A stretch of 64,000 nt of DNA. Origin: Gilvimarinus algae (GTDB taxonomy: Bacteria; Pseudomonadota; Gammaproteobacteria; Pseudomonadales; Cellvibrionaceae). The DNA lies in the NCBI RefSeq assembly GCF_030518215.1, contig NZ_JAULRT010000035.1:1-64000 (forward strand), read 5' to 3'. The position numbers were made by a program, and so were the translations under genes. The notes under the pieces were generated by a model. That model ran no database searches and was not told the origin of the DNA. It was given only the letters and a program-made list of their open reading frames with translations. Positions 8,001 to 15,642 of the stretch are shown one piece after another. Position 1 is the first letter of the stretch; each line of letters opens with the position of its first letter.

Positions 8001-8614
8001 TGGCGGGGCTTCGCAACTACAACTTTGACAATAATAGCCTGGGCGAGCGTTGGGTGGTGGATGAAGGCACCCTGCACCTGCAGGGCCGCAACCCCGATGA
8101 GGACGGCTGGACCACGCCCGGCGGTGGCGATGTGGTGATTACCCCCGAGGCGGTAGAGAATTTTGAGCTGCGCCTGGAGTGGAAAGTCGCCGACAAAGGC
8201 AACAGCGGGATTATCTACAACGTCAAAGAAAAGCCCGAACTTGAGCACGCCTATTTAAGCGGGCCCGAGTATCAGCTGCTGGATAACCCCGGCCACCCGG
8301 ACGGCAAGATTGAAAAGCACCGCGCCGGCGATTTGTACGACCTGATCAAAGCCAAGTTTGTCACCGTCTTGCCGGCGGGTGAGTGGAATCGCACGCGTCT
8401 GGTGGTGAACAACGGCCATGTCGAGCACTGGCTCAACGGCTACCGGCTGGTGAGCACTGAAATGTTCACCCCCGAGTGGGATGCGCTGGTCGCCGCCAGT
8501 AAATTCGGGGACTGGAACAGCTTTGCGAAAACACCGGGCGGGCAAATTGTATTGCAGGACCACGGCGACAAAGTCTGGTTTCGCAACATCAAACTCAAAA
8601 CCCTGCCACAGTAA
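5039..8614 (+). CDS. multidomain lipoprotein: c-type cytochrome, PA14-like, beta-propeller and DUF1080 domains
   Basis: This 1191-residue protein starts with a lipoprotein signal (LLSAC, Cys 23). Residues about 40-215 are unassigned. A class I cytochrome c domain has C-A-A-C-H at about 232 and a probable axial Met in 'VPMSPHPN'. A PA14-like beta-sandwich spans about 337-465 ('DGSYLYLNGELAINHWG'). A propeller-like dehydrogenase region spans about 520-830 ('GGLDFLPDGRLVVSTW', 'RTPNGIGFG'). The C-terminal 215 residues are a DUF1080 / 3-keto-disaccharide hydrolase fold (PF06439; 'DGWQLLFDGESL', 'GNSGIIYNVKE'). Such combinations are common in Planctomycetes and Bacteroidetes and are thought to act in sugar oxidation or hydrolysis; the substrate is unknown. 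Ribosome site ccggagaga precedes the ATG; a strong terminator follows. Confidence 0.85.
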   Translation: MQPTFRRTALAALLAAGPLLSACQPEQPSDQTQVTSPSMTGEMIAFRSVLDDKPRVLTLRLGDDLSAAYDTAAGTLYKVWDGQVAFSGAVYDQKHGPQPATPGRDYLRSETAKWQGGIRYLGHRLNGDTPVLLYGNDTLSIEETPSYEWQGETAVFTRRFHVKGGSAALSALELPEQYNVSGSGAISGDTLTLNEGETTLTLHYPPLPEQRDAEPEAAALHPGEAQIAGSDCAACHNAEVKTVGPSYQAIAQRYANEADAAAMLAQKIIDGGAGNWGQVPMSPHPNLAQEDASAMAEYILSLKPAAPAAATGEGPMAQPAVAVNLKDETPLLDENTPGALFYLHYFSGDQPNVEVLRTTPPALGALSRQIHLPSIDAFEPIKERFAYQVKTNLKLDKPLTTTLRLVSDDGSYLYLNGELAINHWGFHGPDPKDTEISLEAGLHPLEIIFFQGTSGAALSLQWKNPQTGEFELVPESMLLATPNDVRTVEPVVTDPDIVKTVPGDQREVAGVHPSFDVHQARPEAFEPMVGGLDFLPDGRLVVSTWDPEGSVYIVSNWEAPAEQIEVKRIARGLAEPLGVKVVDGDIYVLQKQELTRLVDLNGDEIIDEYRLLANDWSATANFHEFAFGLEYRDGYFYGALATAILPGGASADPQAPDRGHAFKVHKDTGEVSMVASGLRTPNGIGFGIDGELFIADNQGDWLPSSKIIELTEGAWYGSRSVDFEGTANLTETLPVVWLPQDEIGNSPAEPAPLNIGPYQNQMIHGEVTHGGIKRVFAERINGRLQGAVFRFTQGLEAGVNRLEWAPDGSLIVGGVGNPGNWAHAGGKWYGLQRLSYNGETTFEMLSVSARSDGFEITFTEPVKAGQNITAEDFEIVQWRYEPTGEYGGPKLDKGPLEVETFSLSPDRTRAQFKLAGLKENHMVYFRIKRPFVSASDQELWTTEAWYTLNALPTDKPVSINEDYSVSHNALTPAEQADGWQLLFDGESLAGLRNYNFDNNSLGERWVVDEGTLHLQGRNPDEDGWTTPGGGDVVITPEAVENFELRLEWKVADKGNSGIIYNVKEKPELEHAYLSGPEYQLLDNPGHPDGKIEKHRAGDLYDLIKAKFVTVLPAGEWNRTRLVVNNGHVEHWLNGYRLVSTEMFTPEWDALVAASKFGDWNSFAKTPGGQIVLQDHGDKVWFRNIKLKTLPQ

Positions 8615-8646
8615 GCCAAAAGCGTCTGGCTCACCCTCTACCCATG

Positions 8647-8681
8647 AAACGTCCCGGAAGGTGTCTTCCGGGACGTTTATT
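8647..8681 (+). terminator. rho-independent terminator
   Basis: A perfect 14-bp stem (8647-8660 with 8665-8678; aaacgtcccggaag) closes a gtgt loop and ends in a T-rich tract. It lies 33 bases past the stop of the large cytochrome lipoprotein gene. Confidence 0.85.
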
Positions 8682-8794
8682 CCGCCAAAATCGACAATTG
8701 CTCTCTTTACAGGTTCGGGCGCTAGACAAAGTGCTACCTGATTGGCGCACTATCCGCTAGGCTAATCTGACAGCGAACAGCATAGGGATTGAGC

Positions 8795-9991
8795 ATGCGG
8801 CTACCCACCTTTTATGGAATCGGCGCCCTGGCGCTGGCAACGGCCAGTTACTCGCCGGCCAGCTGGGCCATCAACGACCTGTTTATCGACCCGGAAGACG
8901 GCATGCTCGATGCGAGCGCCTACCTGAGCCAAAAAATGCTCGGGTTTCTGCCGGTGCCTATGGTCATTACCGAGCCGGCCGTGGGAAACGGGTTGGGTGT
9001 GTTCGGGGTGTTCTTTCACGAGTCAGAGGCGCAGAAAAGCGGCACCAAGACCGTTGGCGTTATCCCCGAAAACATCACCATTGCCGGCGGCTTTGGCACA
9101 GAAAACGGTAGTAAGTTTGGCGGCTTGGGCCATATGGGCTTCTGGCGCAACGACACCGTCCGTTACAAAGGCGGGCTGGGTTACCCGGATATGAATCTGG
9201 ATTTCTACCGAATTGGCAATCAACCGCTGAGCGAACCCGTGCAGTTAAACGTCAGCGGCCCGGCCGTGCTGCAGAAGCTCTCGTTCAGGCTCGGCCAGAG
9301 CGCCTGGTTTATCGGCGCCTACCAAACCTACCAGAAAATGAAAACGCGCCTCGCCAATGAGGTGGACATCACCCGCCTGCCGAGCGATGAATTAAACGAG
9401 CATTTGGAGCAGTTTATACAGAACCGCTTTAACATCAGCGAAACCACCTCGGGCCTGGGGCTGGTGCTGGAGTACGACTCGCGCGACAACCCCATGAATC
9501 CCGAAGCGGGCTTTAACTACCGCGCCCGCGCCGTCAGTTTTGACGATGCCATCGGCAGCGACCTGGAGTTTACCCAGTACCAGCTCACCGGCCTCAACTA
9601 CTGGATTCTCAGCGACACCTTTAACCTCGGGCTAAGGCTCGATTACCAGGGCGTTGAGCCGCGCGGCGGCAAGCCGCTGCCACCCTACGCCCTGCCCGGC
9701 GTCAATCTGCGGGGCATTGCCAAGGCCCGCTATCAGGACCAGCAGGTCGCCATCACCGAACTGGAGGCCACCTATAAAATTACGCCCCGGTGGCACGTTA
9801 AAGGCTTTACCGGCGCCGGTTTTACCGCGCCGTCGTGGAGCGAGCTGACCGACTCAGCCGAGCAAGTAGAGAGCTACGGCGCGGGTTTGCGCTACCTGCT
9901 GGCGCGGCGCTACGGCTTTACCATGGGGCTGGATGTCGCCCGCGGCCCGGAAGAAACCGCCTACTACATTCAGGCCGGCTCGAACTGGTAA
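8795..9991 (+). CDS. BamA/TamA-like (Omp85) outer-membrane barrel protein
   Basis: This is a 398-residue outer-membrane protein with a signal peptide ending near 'SYSPASWA'. Its C-terminal half resembles the Omp85 surface-antigen barrel (PF01103): 'GLGLVLEYDSRDNPMNPEAG', 'LPGVNLRGIAKARYQ' (the conserved L-R-G motif), and 'GAGLRYLLARRYGFTMGLDVA'. No POTRA repeats are visible, so it is a short family member rather than BamA itself. Role is probably outer-membrane transport or assembly; substrate unknown. The ATG at 8795 is preferred over an in-frame TTG at 8789 because agggat sits at proper spacing. The stop overlaps the start of the next gene (TAATG), which suggests translational coupling. Confidence 0.8.
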   Translation: MRLPTFYGIGALALATASYSPASWAINDLFIDPEDGMLDASAYLSQKMLGFLPVPMVITEPAVGNGLGVFGVFFHESEAQKSGTKTVGVIPENITIAGGFGTENGSKFGGLGHMGFWRNDTVRYKGGLGYPDMNLDFYRIGNQPLSEPVQLNVSGPAVLQKLSFRLGQSAWFIGAYQTYQKMKTRLANEVDITRLPSDELNEHLEQFIQNRFNISETTSGLGLVLEYDSRDNPMNPEAGFNYRARAVSFDDAIGSDLEFTQYQLTGLNYWILSDTFNLGLRLDYQGVEPRGGKPLPPYALPGVNLRGIAKARYQDQQVAITELEATYKITPRWHVKGFTGAGFTAPSWSELTDSAEQVESYGAGLRYLLARRYGFTMGLDVARGPEETAYYIQAGSNW

Positions 9992-10608
9992 TGGCCGTGG
10001 GTAAAACAGACCATTTGGGCACCTTGGTGCAGTGGAACGACGAGCGCGGTTTTGGCTTTCTCGACCCGGGCACCGGCCCGCGCGTCTTTGCGCATATTGG
10101 TGAGTTCAAGGCTGCCGGGCGTCCGCGCACGGGCCAGCGCTATCGCTACACCCGCGAGGTAACCGGCGAGGGCAAGATCCGCGCGGCCAACATTCGCGCC
10201 ACTGGCTTTCAGCTGCCCCGAGCCTGGTTCGCCGGCTTGATCTGCCTGAGCGCCATCGCGGCTGTGTTCAGCCTGGCCGAAGCCGCTCTTGCCAACGCCT
10301 ACAGCGGTTGGTGGTATCTGACGGTAAGCGGCCTGAGCTTTGCCATCTTTGCTCTGGATAAGTACAAAGCCACCCGCGACTACTCGCGTATCAGCGAAGC
10401 GCAGCTACTGCTGTTGACCTTGGCGGGCGGCTGGCCCGGCGCGCTCTTGGCGCGTCATCTGTTTCGCCATAAAACCCGCAAACAACCCTTCCGCACCCTT
10501 TTCTGGTTGTGCGTTATTGCCAACACGGCACTCTTTTCGCTGTTGTTTACCCTCCCCGGCGAACAGCTGCTTAACGATCTGCTGGCCCACCTGGCAAACA
10601 GCACCTAA
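9991..10608 (+). CDS. cold-shock-like domain plus DUF1294 membrane protein
   Basis: This 205-residue protein begins with a cold-shock-type OB fold: 'GTLVQWNDERGFGFLDP' followed by 'RVFAHIGEF' is the RNP1/RNP2-like signature. After it come two to three membrane segments and a DUF1294 domain (PF06961; 'FAIFALDKYKAT', 'LLTLAGGWPGALLARHLFRHKTRK'). This domain pair is widespread in proteobacteria, with unknown function. The start is ATG 9991, sharing its A with the stop of the Omp85-like gene; longer upstream extension in this frame is antisense-like and lacks a ribosome site. Inner-membrane location is inferred from the hydrophobic segments. Confidence 0.85.
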   Translation: MAVGKTDHLGTLVQWNDERGFGFLDPGTGPRVFAHIGEFKAAGRPRTGQRYRYTREVTGEGKIRAANIRATGFQLPRAWFAGLICLSAIAAVFSLAEAALANAYSGWWYLTVSGLSFAIFALDKYKATRDYSRISEAQLLLLTLAGGWPGALLARHLFRHKTRKQPFRTLFWLCVIANTALFSLLFTLPGEQLLNDLLAHLANST

Positions 10609-10671
10609 ATAATCCCCAACACTGGCCGATACCGCCTTATACCCAAGAAGATTTCAATAAGGATCGCCAGA

Positions 10672-11235
10672 ATGACAACAAACCTTTTCAGGAGCCTGGC
10701 CGCGCTCGCCCTGGGCGCCATGCTCGCGGGCTGCGAAATCATAGAGTGCCGTATCTGCGGCGCCGGTGAGCGCGTGGTTTACACCGAGGTAGAGCCGGTC
10801 ACCATCACTGTCACTGGCTACGGCGCCCTGGACCCGGCGCTGGCGGCCAACCTGGCACAGCAGAAACTCATGGCCCTGCGCGCCTCGGAAGTGGAGGCCT
10901 ACCGGAGCCTCGCCGAGCGCGTCAAAGGCGTAGAGATTTCGGCCAACTCGCAAGTGAGCGACTTCTTGACCGACGCCGACCGCATGAGCGCTTTGGTGGA
11001 TGCCTACGTACTCAGGCGCTCGCGCATCAGCTCCCAGGGCTATAACGCCGAGGGCTACTACGAGACCACCCTGTCGCTGACCCTCAACGAGCACTTTTTG
11101 CGCGAGCCGGTACAGACCATGGAAGCCTATGTCTACAAACCGGCGCGGGACAAATACCACACGGACCACCGCGAGGTCGTCCGCACGCATTCCACCACCG
11201 AAGTCCACTACGACACCGGCGTTCATACACACTGA
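10672..11235 (+). CDS. flgP: LPP20-type lipoprotein, probable FlgP
   Basis: A lipoprotein signal ends at 'LAGCEII'. The 187-residue protein contains an LPP20-type domain ('ITVTGYGALDPALAANLAQQ', 'MALRASEVEAYRSLAERVKG', 'TTLSLTL'), as in FlgP, the outer-membrane lipoprotein around the polar flagellar basal body of vibrios. The next gene is a clear FlgT relative, which supports the assignment. The C-terminal His-rich tail (TEVHYDTGVHTH) is unusual. The gene overlaps nothing and lies 17 bases before the flgT start, so the two are probably co-transcribed. A different LPP20 lipoprotein role remains possible. Confidence 0.7.
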   Translation: MTTNLFRSLAALALGAMLAGCEIIECRICGAGERVVYTEVEPVTITVTGYGALDPALAANLAQQKLMALRASEVEAYRSLAERVKGVEISANSQVSDFLTDADRMSALVDAYVLRRSRISSQGYNAEGYYETTLSLTLNEHFLREPVQTMEAYVYKPARDKYHTDHREVVRTHSTTEVHYDTGVHTH

Positions 11236-11252
11236 GCCCAGAGGTGAGCCCT

Positions 11253-12506
11253 ATGAACTGGTCAAAGATCGCAACACTACTCGCCACCGCCGCACTGATG
11301 AGTGCGGCCGGGCTGGCCAGCGCCGCCACCGTGATTGCCGAGGGTAAAAGCGCCCTGGGCGACGACCTGTCCGGCGCGCGCCAGCAAGCCATTGCCGATG
11401 CTGCGCGCACCGCGCTCCTGCAAGCCGGGGTAAAGGTAAACAGCTCAACGCTGGTGGTGAACGCCACCGAGGTGGACGATCAGATTCATGTCAGTACCAA
11501 TGGCCATATCGATGCCATAGAAGTGATTGATGAGCGCAAGCGCGAGGGCATCTACAGCGTGACCATTCGGGCGCAGATCAACCCCGAGAGCGCGGCCCAG
11601 TGCCCCGCCCACCGCTATCAAAAATCCATGCTGGTCACTGCCTTTCATATGCAGCGCCCGGCCAGCACCCGGGTGGGTGAGCTCAACAACGCAGAGGGCG
11701 CCCTGGCGCTCACCATGGCCGAGCGCCTCTACCCGGAGTACAACCTGCAGGTCCAGAGTCAACCCGAGCTGGTGCTTGCCAGCGACACGCGCCTGTTGAG
11801 CAACCACTACGAGCTGTTTAACGCCGTGCAGCAGGTGGCCAGCCAGTACCAGACCCAGTACGTGATGACCGGCTACATCGAAGACATGTCCATGGTCGAT
11901 GCCCACGGCTACTACCGCAGCAATTCCCTGGGCCGCGCCTCCAACCGTGTGGCCAGTGCGGTGAAGGGCTGGGTGGGCGCCGAGGGCGGTGACATACGCG
12001 AGCGGCACTTTCGCTTTCGCCTGATGCTGCACGACGGGGTCACCGGCTCGCGAATCTTCGACAAATCCTATGCCACCCAGGGACTGTGGACGGCCGATTA
12101 CACGGCGCGTACCGGCTTTGCCACGCCCGAGTTCTGGCAGACCGACTACGGCCATAAAGCCAGCAAGCTGATCGACGAGGCGGTGGCCGACATCGGCCAG
12201 AAGGCTCTGTGCCAGCCCTTTATGGCCCCTTTGAAAATTTCCGCCCGCGATCGCAGCGTCTATGTGCTGGCCGGGGCCAATAACGGGGTCAATGTGGGTG
12301 ACAGCTTCAGCGTCTACGCCGAGGGCGAAGCGCCCTTTGCCAATATACCCGCCTACGGCACCATGGCCCTGGCACCCACCGCTTACAAAAAGCTCGACGC
12401 CACCCAGGTGACCCTGAACATCACCCAGACTTATCCGGGCTACAGCATCGGCACCTTTGACGCCCCCCTGCAGCCGCACTTGCGGTATCTGGCCGTCGCC
12501 GATTGA
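11253..12506 (+). CDS. flgT: flagellar assembly protein T (FlgT)
   Basis: This 417-residue exported protein matches FlgT of the H-ring, which surrounds the LP ring of sodium-driven polar flagella and helps hold the stator ring. A signal peptide ends near 'GLASAATV'. The N-terminal domain ('ALGDDLSGARQQAIADAART', 'QAGVKVNSSTLV'), the middle domain with 'QYVMTGYIEDMSM', and a C-terminal SH3-like part ('GVNVGDSFSVYAEG') follow the family order. ATG 11253 is chosen because gaggtg lies 7 bases upstream; a GTG three codons earlier is part of that ribosome site. The partner FlgP-like gene is directly upstream. The rest of the flagellar genes are not in the window. Confidence 0.85.
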   Translation: MNWSKIATLLATAALMSAAGLASAATVIAEGKSALGDDLSGARQQAIADAARTALLQAGVKVNSSTLVVNATEVDDQIHVSTNGHIDAIEVIDERKREGIYSVTIRAQINPESAAQCPAHRYQKSMLVTAFHMQRPASTRVGELNNAEGALALTMAERLYPEYNLQVQSQPELVLASDTRLLSNHYELFNAVQQVASQYQTQYVMTGYIEDMSMVDAHGYYRSNSLGRASNRVASAVKGWVGAEGGDIRERHFRFRLMLHDGVTGSRIFDKSYATQGLWTADYTARTGFATPEFWQTDYGHKASKLIDEAVADIGQKALCQPFMAPLKISARDRSVYVLAGANNGVNVGDSFSVYAEGEAPFANIPAYGTMALAPTAYKKLDATQVTLNITQTYPGYSIGTFDAPLQPHLRYLAVAD

Positions 12507-12522
12507 CCCCTGCCAGCAATCA

Positions 12523-12552
12523 TTCACCCGGCAAGGAAGATTGTCGGGTGAA
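12523..12552. terminator. hairpin after flgT, terminator-like
   Basis: Arms ttcacccggcaa and ttgtcgggtgaa pair over 12 positions with one G-T pair and a 6-base loop. It lies 17 bases past the flgT stop. There is no T-run, so it may act weakly or only protect the transcript end. Confidence 0.4.
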
Positions 12553-12571
12553 GCGACGCTCTGACATACAG

Positions 12572-12593
12572 CGAACTTCTCGGACTGGACACT
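12572..12593. repeat. solitary copy of a miniature-element terminus
   Basis: These 22 bases match the inverted terminal repeat of the element at 40938-41251 with a single mismatch (cggactggacact instead of cggacaggacact). No partner terminus or internal sequence is visible nearby, so this may be a relic end or a target-like sequence. Confidence 0.5.
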
Positions 12594-12656
12594 AGTGCAG
12601 TATCATGCGCGCTTTTGCGGGCAAGACGCGCCGCCCACTGAGGTTTCCCTGCCGGT

Positions 12657-13853
12657 ATGCAAAACTACGACTGTGTGATTATCGGCGCCGGCGCCGCCGG
12701 TTTGATGTGCGCCGCCACCGCCGGGCAGCGCGGCCGCAAAGTGGTGGTGCTTGATCACGCTAACAAAGTCGGCAAAAAAATTCTAATGTCCGGCGGCGGG
12801 CGCTGCAACTTCACCAACTATGAAATAGAACCCGGCAACTACCTGTCGGCCAACCCGCACTTTTGCAAATCGGCACTGTCGCGCTACACCCAGTGGGATT
12901 TTATTGCTCTGGTGGAAAAGCACGGTCTGGCCTATCACGAAAAAACCCTCGGCCAGCTGTTTTGCGATCACAAAGCCAAAGACCTGCTGAATATTTTACT
13001 GGCCGAATGCGAGAGCGCCGGCGCCGAGATTCGCACCCACTGCGACATACTGAGTATTGAACGCCATCCGGACACCGGCCTCTACACACTGACCACCGGC
13101 CTCGGTGTTTATCAATGCCAATCCCTGGTGGTGGCCACCGGCGGGCTGTCCATTCCCACCATGGGCGCCACGGGCTTTGGCTACGACATCGCCAAACAAT
13201 TCGGCCTGAAAGTCACCCGGCGCGACGCCGCGCTGGTGCCTTTTACGTTTAAGGGCCCGTGGCTGGCACTGGCACAATCGCTCGCCGGTGTTGCCCTGGC
13301 CGCGCGCGTTACCTGTAACGGCCAGAGCTTTGCCGAGGCCTTGCTGTTTACCCACAAGGGCATCAGCGGGCCCGCCGCACTGCAAATATCCAATTACTGG
13401 TACCCCGGCGACAGCATCAGCGTGGATTGGCTACCACAGCTTAAGATCGACGAGCAGCTGGCGCGCTGGCGATCCGCCGCCAGCAAAGCGCAGCCGGTCA
13501 CACTGTTAGCGGAGCATTTGCCCAAACGCTTTATCACCGCCTGGCTCGATCACTTTGGGTTGGCGCACCTGAAAGAAAAGCCCCTGGCAGACTGGCGCAA
13601 TGAGGACATCGGCCAAGTGGCCGATACGCTGCACCGCTGGCCTATGCAACCGACCGGCACAGAGGGCTACCGCACCGCTGAGGTCACCCGCGGCGGTATC
13701 GACACCGATGGTGTCTCCTCAAAAACCTTTGAAGCGAAAAACACACCGGGGCTGTATTTTATCGGCGAGGTACTGGACGTGACTGGCTGGCTTGGGGGGT
13801 ACAACTTTCAGTGGGCCTGGGCCAGTGGGTATTGCGCCGGAGAATATGTATAG
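12657..13853 (+). CDS. yhiN: NAD(P)/FAD-dependent oxidoreductase, HI0933/YhiN family
   Basis: This 398-residue flavoprotein belongs to the HI0933-like family (PF03486). The FAD-binding 'VIIGAGAAGLMCA' is at residues 7-19; 'GKKILMSGGGRCNFTN' near 40-55 is the family hallmark; 'ATGGLSIPTMGATG' and the C-terminal 'VTRGGIDTDGVSSKTFEAKN' and 'GWLGGYNFQWAWASG' are also diagnostic. Length is complete. The reaction of YhiN proteins is not settled; related BaiN enzymes reduce bile-acid intermediates, but that substrate is not expected here. Cytosolic. It is transcribed in the same direction as the next gene 40 bases downstream. Confidence 0.9.
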   Translation: MQNYDCVIIGAGAAGLMCAATAGQRGRKVVVLDHANKVGKKILMSGGGRCNFTNYEIEPGNYLSANPHFCKSALSRYTQWDFIALVEKHGLAYHEKTLGQLFCDHKAKDLLNILLAECESAGAEIRTHCDILSIERHPDTGLYTLTTGLGVYQCQSLVVATGGLSIPTMGATGFGYDIAKQFGLKVTRRDAALVPFTFKGPWLALAQSLAGVALAARVTCNGQSFAEALLFTHKGISGPAALQISNYWYPGDSISVDWLPQLKIDEQLARWRSAASKAQPVTLLAEHLPKRFITAWLDHFGLAHLKEKPLADWRNEDIGQVADTLHRWPMQPTGTEGYRTAEVTRGGIDTDGVSSKTFEAKNTPGLYFIGEVLDVTGWLGGYNFQWAWASGYCAGEYV

Positions 13854-13893
13854 TAGCCTCCGATAAATAACGGGTAACTCTAAGAGGTAGGCC

Positions 13894-15642
13894 TTGGCCA
13901 ACGACACTTCCAACCTGCGCTGGCTTGCACAGCTCGCCAAGCGTTTGATTCAGGCCACACCGGTGCGCTCGGCCCTTGCCACCGGCGCCACCTTGGTCAG
14001 CCAGGGCGCCCTGATGGTGGGCATGCTCCTGCCCATCAAGGTGATTATGCTGCTGGGCATGGATGCTGTGCCGAGCTATATGCCAGCGCCGCTGGAGCAG
14101 ATGGCTTTGAACACGCTTATATTGTTGCTCAGTGGCCTCGCGGTGGTGTTCTACGGCATCTACAGCCTGGGAGAACGAGTGGCCAATATCGCCGTTGACT
14201 CATCGGCTGCGGATATGGTCCGTCAGGCGGGCAAGGTGGTGCTCTTTGAAAATCAAAATCACATGGCCGCCAACGGCTACAAAAAAGTGGTTAACTCCCT
14301 GGCAGGCATTTTATTTGCCTTGGCGGTTCTGGCGCTGCTCGGTCTCATTTACCCCGAGCTGAGCTTGGCGCTGATCGTCTTTACCCTGCTCTGTATTCCT
14401 TTTGCCCATGGAAAATACCGGCAGAGCATCAAGCAGGCCAACCCGCAACTGTTTAACCAGACGCTGAACCATCTGGGCAATATCAGCTTTTTGCTGACTT
14501 TTGCAGTGGCGATTGTCGATCACCTCTACTCGGTGGCGCCCTCGGTGCTGTTTATTATCGTCGCCCTGATTCTCTCACGGCAGGCCTCATCAAAAATCGC
14601 CACCAGCATGATGGATTTGGCCGAAGTGCTGCGCCTTAGAGACAAACTCTCCGCCCTGTTTTTTCAGGAACATTTGCTGAGCATACCGCCGGCCACCGAC
14701 AGCTCCGGTATCTGGGCCGAACTTTCGCCGCAAGAGCTGCCCCACTGGGTGAGTGAAGTGATTCAGCAGGCCGGCCACACAAACCTGAACGCCGATAACC
14801 TGCGCATCGACTGGCTGCAGTCAACCATTCCCAATGTGTTTGTGTTCAGAGCCAGCGACCTGGCCAGTGAGGATGCCTGGATCATTAAAATCTACGACAC
14901 CAGCCGCACCTCCCTGGCGCTGCATGAGACCAGCTTGCTGAGCTCGCCCAATGCCGCCGCCCTGCCGGCACCGAGATTGGTGCACAGCACGGTGCTCAAT
15001 GGCTACCAGGTGCATCTTTTGGCGCTGCCCAAGGCGGCCACCGCGATGGAGGACCGGCTGAAGCTCGGCTATGGCATCAACCAGATTGGTATCGCTTTGT
15101 GTTTCTGGACACCGCCACAAGAGCTCGTCACCGCCTACTGCCGCTCCCGCCCGCTGCTCTGGCAAAAACTGCAAAACGACTTTCTGGACACACTCACGAT
15201 TACCGCCAACACCGAGCAGCGCCAGTTGATTGCAAAGCTCAACCGCGCTCTGCCGGAGATACGCACGTTGCTGTCCAAGCTGCCTTTGGTGATCACCAAC
15301 CCGTCGCTCAACTACCACACGATCGTGCAGATGAGTGAGCACACGTTTCTCGCGCTCCAGTGGGGGCAGTGGGGGCTGGATGTGCTGGGGTCAAACTTCC
15401 CGCCCAACGACGGCGGCATCAAAAACGTGTGTCGGGCCGTAGAGAAGCTTCACGAGGATAAGCCCGAGGTTAATCTCAGTGCAGCCAAGCTCGCCTGCTG
15501 GCTGGCCGGTATCGAGGGCTGCCAAAGCGGGCAGCGCTTTCTCGACGCCCTGGATATGCTGCCGGGCATCGAGACCTGCCTGGAGGAGTTAGGGCTGATC
15601 GACTCCTCTAGGCCCGAATCAAATCCACCGGCACAGACTTAA
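13894..15642 (+). CDS. membrane protein with ABC-exporter-like TM region and degenerate kinase-like C-terminus
   Basis: I do not recognise this 582-residue protein as a named family. Residues about 20-260 contain five to six membrane segments whose spacing and intervening text ('LVSQGALMVGMLLPIKVIML', 'VRQAGKVVLFENQNHMAANG') resemble the transmembrane domain of type I ABC exporters. No ATPase domain follows. Residues about 310-560 look like an aminoglycoside-phosphotransferase-type fold: 'AWIIKIYDTS' resembles the ATP-Lys strand and 'LQWGQWGLDVLGSNFP' resembles the DFG-side strand. The catalytic H-x-D is replaced by N-P-S ('LVITNPSLNYHTIV'), so it is probably a pseudokinase. TTG 13894 follows an agaggt ribosome site. 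The 3' end overlaps the convergent ydeP gene by 35 bases. Confidence 0.55.
   Translation: MANDTSNLRWLAQLAKRLIQATPVRSALATGATLVSQGALMVGMLLPIKVIMLLGMDAVPSYMPAPLEQMALNTLILLLSGLAVVFYGIYSLGERVANIAVDSSAADMVRQAGKVVLFENQNHMAANGYKKVVNSLAGILFALAVLALLGLIYPELSLALIVFTLLCIPFAHGKYRQSIKQANPQLFNQTLNHLGNISFLLTFAVAIVDHLYSVAPSVLFIIVALILSRQASSKIATSMMDLAEVLRLRDKLSALFFQEHLLSIPPATDSSGIWAELSPQELPHWVSEVIQQAGHTNLNADNLRIDWLQSTIPNVFVFRASDLASEDAWIIKIYDTSRTSLALHETSLLSSPNAAALPAPRLVHSTVLNGYQVHLLALPKAATAMEDRLKLGYGINQIGIALCFWTPPQELVTAYCRSRPLLWQKLQNDFLDTLTITANTEQRQLIAKLNRALPEIRTLLSKLPLVITNPSLNYHTIVQMSEHTFLALQWGQWGLDVLGSNFPPNDGGIKNVCRAVEKLHEDKPEVNLSAAKLACWLAGIEGCQSGQRFLDALDMLPGIETCLEELGLIDSSRPESNPPAQT

Noticed and set aside
7274-8248. 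324-codon minus-strand frame inside the large lipoprotein gene
   Set aside because: It is antisense to a gene with clear domains; long antisense frames are expected in GC-rich sequence.
11445-12527. 360-codon minus-strand frame
   Set aside because: Antisense to flgT, low-complexity Gly/His/Val-rich translation, no ribosome site.
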